This document shows, piece after piece, positions 62,857-64,000 of a stretch of 64,000 nucleotides of DNA. Position numbers and translations under genes: made by a program. The notes below the pieces were generated by a model. It was not told the origin of the DNA. It saw only the letters and a program-made list of their open reading frames with translations, and made no database searches. Where the stretch lies: contig OZ023209.1 in NCBI GenBank assembly GCA_963995525.1, positions 28,835,924 to 28,899,923 on the forward strand, written 5' to 3'. Positions within the stretch are counted from its first letter, which is position 1. Every line of letters begins with the position of its first letter. Source of the stretch: Escarpia spicata (Eukaryota > Annelida > Polychaeta > Sabellida > Siboglinidae).

Positions 62857-63530
62857 TAGATGCAGCCTGTCCCACTGTCAACAGATTGCAGCAAGTTCTC
62901 TGAGAAAACTGCTGCCCCCTTTCCACTTAGATGTAGGCCATCTCTCATGTACATATCTTCCCTCCCAACAAAGTATCCCCATAAATCTACGAATCCCACC
63001 TCCTCTTCTTTACACATCTGCTCAACTAGTGCGTTGATCGCCATCCTTTTGCAGTTTCTATATGTCGGCCCCCTTCCTCCCATTACTGGCAAAATTCCTG
63101 AGAGGATAATCTGTTCTACTCTTGTCTTCTTTAACTTCTTCACTAACTGTCTGTACTTCTGAACTATCCCAGTTGTTCCCTCCCTCTCTGCGTTATTTGT
63201 CCCTACATGTACTAGTATAGACCCTCCCTTGCCATGCCCCAGTACCTTCTCTACCCTTTCAGTTACATGTTCTATCCTAGCCCCCGGTAGACAAACAACG
63301 ACGTCCTCCCCCTCGCTTAGAGTCTTATCTGTCTTTCTCATAATCGAATCGCCCATAAACACCCTCTCTTTCCTCATTGCCCCCTCAATCACTGCCTCAG
63401 TGTAGCTCTTTCTACAGTTTGCATCTGTCTGGTTGTAATCTTGTTCCCCTGTCTTCTGCTCTCCCGTCACAATCTCGTCCGTTCCATTCTTTCCTGACGC
63501 TGTTTCTCTTGTCACCTTTCTTCCTGTCAT
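62847..63530 (-). CDS. LINE copy 2 ORF1: SGNH/GDSL-type hydrolase
   Basis: It is an intact 227-residue frame. Residues 1-50 are polar and basic. The hydrolase part has block I VFMGDSIMRK (catalytic Ser), block III HVGTNNA, ILPVMGGRG and block V MRDGLHLSGKG (Asp-X-X-His). Esterase ORF1 proteins occur in CR1/L2-type LINEs and are thought to aid RNA or membrane interaction. The gene ends ...TAT TTA AAC TAG, so a U UUA AAC heptamer directly precedes the stop, and ORF2 is open in the -1 frame. The true N-terminus may lie further upstream in a now frameshifted basic region. Confidence 0.85.
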   Translation of the reverse strand: MTGRKVTRETASGKNGTDEIVTGEQKTGEQDYNQTDANCRKSYTEAVIEGAMRKERVFMGDSIMRKTDKTLSEGEDVVVCLPGARIEHVTERVEKVLGHGKGGSILVHVGTNNAEREGTTGIVQKYRQLVKKLKKTRVEQIILSGILPVMGGRGPTYRNCKRMAINALVEQMCKEEEVGFVDLWGYFVGREDMYMRDGLHLSGKGAAVFSENLLQSVDSGTGCIYLN

Positions 63531-63690
63531 CGTCCCTCCCTACTTCTCTTCTGTCACATGTACTCTCACTTCCTTTCTTCCCGTCATCTTTCCTCCCATT
63601 GCATTTCCTTCTCTCCTCTCCCGTCTCTTTTTCCCTCCTACCTCTTTCTCTACGGTCACTTTCTGTCCTGCCACCTTCACACCTATGAAT
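63531..63690 (-). other. Purine-rich 5' part of the LINE, broken coding
   Basis: The minus strand is AG-rich with repeated ACAGGAAGAAAGG-like units. One frame reads VEKEVGGKKRRERREG then KMTGRKEVRVHVTEEK and stops just before ORF1's MTGRKVTRE. It is probably the decayed basic N-terminus of ORF1. Confidence 0.45.
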
Positions 63691-64000
63691 GATACATAAG
63701 TATTGGTTAGGGAATTGCTTTTCAAGAGTAGTCTTTACTCTGAAAAAGGTGTTTTGAACGGGGCTGGCACCTACACAGCAGTTGTGTTGGAATAAATATT
63801 GCTTGTTTCCTAATGGGTGGCACGCATCGATGGTTTTTACAATGCACGCCATGCATTCCCGACATAGGTAAGCCCGTTACGTGAGTGAGCGGACCGGCTG
63901 TTCTGTCAATAAAGTGTGACGCAAAGCTAAGAAGGACGTTCCCTTCGTCTTCATCGCGGGACACGGAAATCTCCAATGTGTGTGTGTGCATGTGCGTGCG
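63691..64000. other. Flank of the LINE, no gene recognised
   Basis: Only short open frames and a GT/GTGC run that starts at about 63977 and leaves the window are seen. Confidence 0.4.

Larger units (their letters stand above)
59869..63690 (-). mobile_element. CR1-like LINE copy 2, nearly complete
   Basis: It carries ORF1 (SGNH hydrolase), an overlapping ORF2 (endonuclease-reverse transcriptase), a 3' UTR with a perfect 11-bp stem-loop (59891-59919) and two exact CTTGTTAAAT units at the 3' end (59869-59888). A purine-rich, Lys/Arg/Glu/Gly-coding region extends upstream of ORF1 to about 63690; its 5' boundary is uncertain. ORF2 has a single nonsense codon. It is the same family as 1072-4597. 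Confidence 0.9.

Overview
This is a piece of an animal nuclear genome. Its genes are split by GT-AG introns, intergenic and intronic space is large and AT-rich, and the window is full of non-LTR retrotransposons (LINEs), tRNA-derived SINEs, hAT- and pogo-like MITEs, minisatellites and long simple repeats. The protein families and repeat types fit a marine invertebrate (mollusc, annelid, brachiopod or lancelet grade). The species cannot be fixed from the sequence.

Three host genes are well supported. (1) 7102-20314, plus strand: 13 exons that join in frame into an 828-residue glycoside hydrolase family 65 protein related to PGGHG (ATHL1), the glucosidase acting on collagen glucosylgalactosyl-hydroxylysine. 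It has an N-terminal signal/anchor and a C-terminal hydrophobic tail, and Asp stands where the human enzyme has the catalytic Glu430. (2) 38497-26215, minus strand: 9 exons that join in frame into a 330-residue RNF113A/Cwc24-type spliceosomal CCCH+RING protein. (3) 46558-45602, minus strand: a single-exon beta-1,3-galactosyltransferase (GT31), 318 residues. A fourth, unrecognised minus-strand gene is suggested by a terminal exon at 49815-50115.

Layout: 1-655 LINE tail remnant; 851-4676 a CR1-like LINE (1072-4597) inserted inside an older copy of its own family; 4677-7101 intergenic, with a GA tract of about 240 bp just upstream of gene 1; 7102-20314 GH65 gene, with a 12 x 71-bp minisatellite in intron 3; 20315-26214 intergenic, with a LINE remnant and a perfect hairpin; 26215-38497 RNF113A-like gene, whose introns hold two inverted hAT MITEs, a nested MITE, an inverted repeat pair, a pogo-like MITE and a 9 x 51-bp minisatellite; 38.5-45.6 kb a foldback element, several GT/GTGC tracts and two LINE remnants; 45602-46612 galactosyltransferase; 46.6-59.8 kb mostly intergenic with SINEs, a (GAGT)n tract and a decayed LINE; 59869 to about 63690 a nearly intact second copy of the first LINE.

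The host genes show no sign of acting as one system. The GH65 enzyme and the galactosyltransferase both concern glycans, but they are 25 kb apart with an unrelated gene between them. The most unusual signal is in the LINE family. ORF1 (SGNH esterase) ends in a U UUA AAC heptamer directly followed by UAG. ORF2 (endonuclease-reverse transcriptase) is open in exactly the -1 frame and has no early AUG, which suggests -1 programmed frameshifting.
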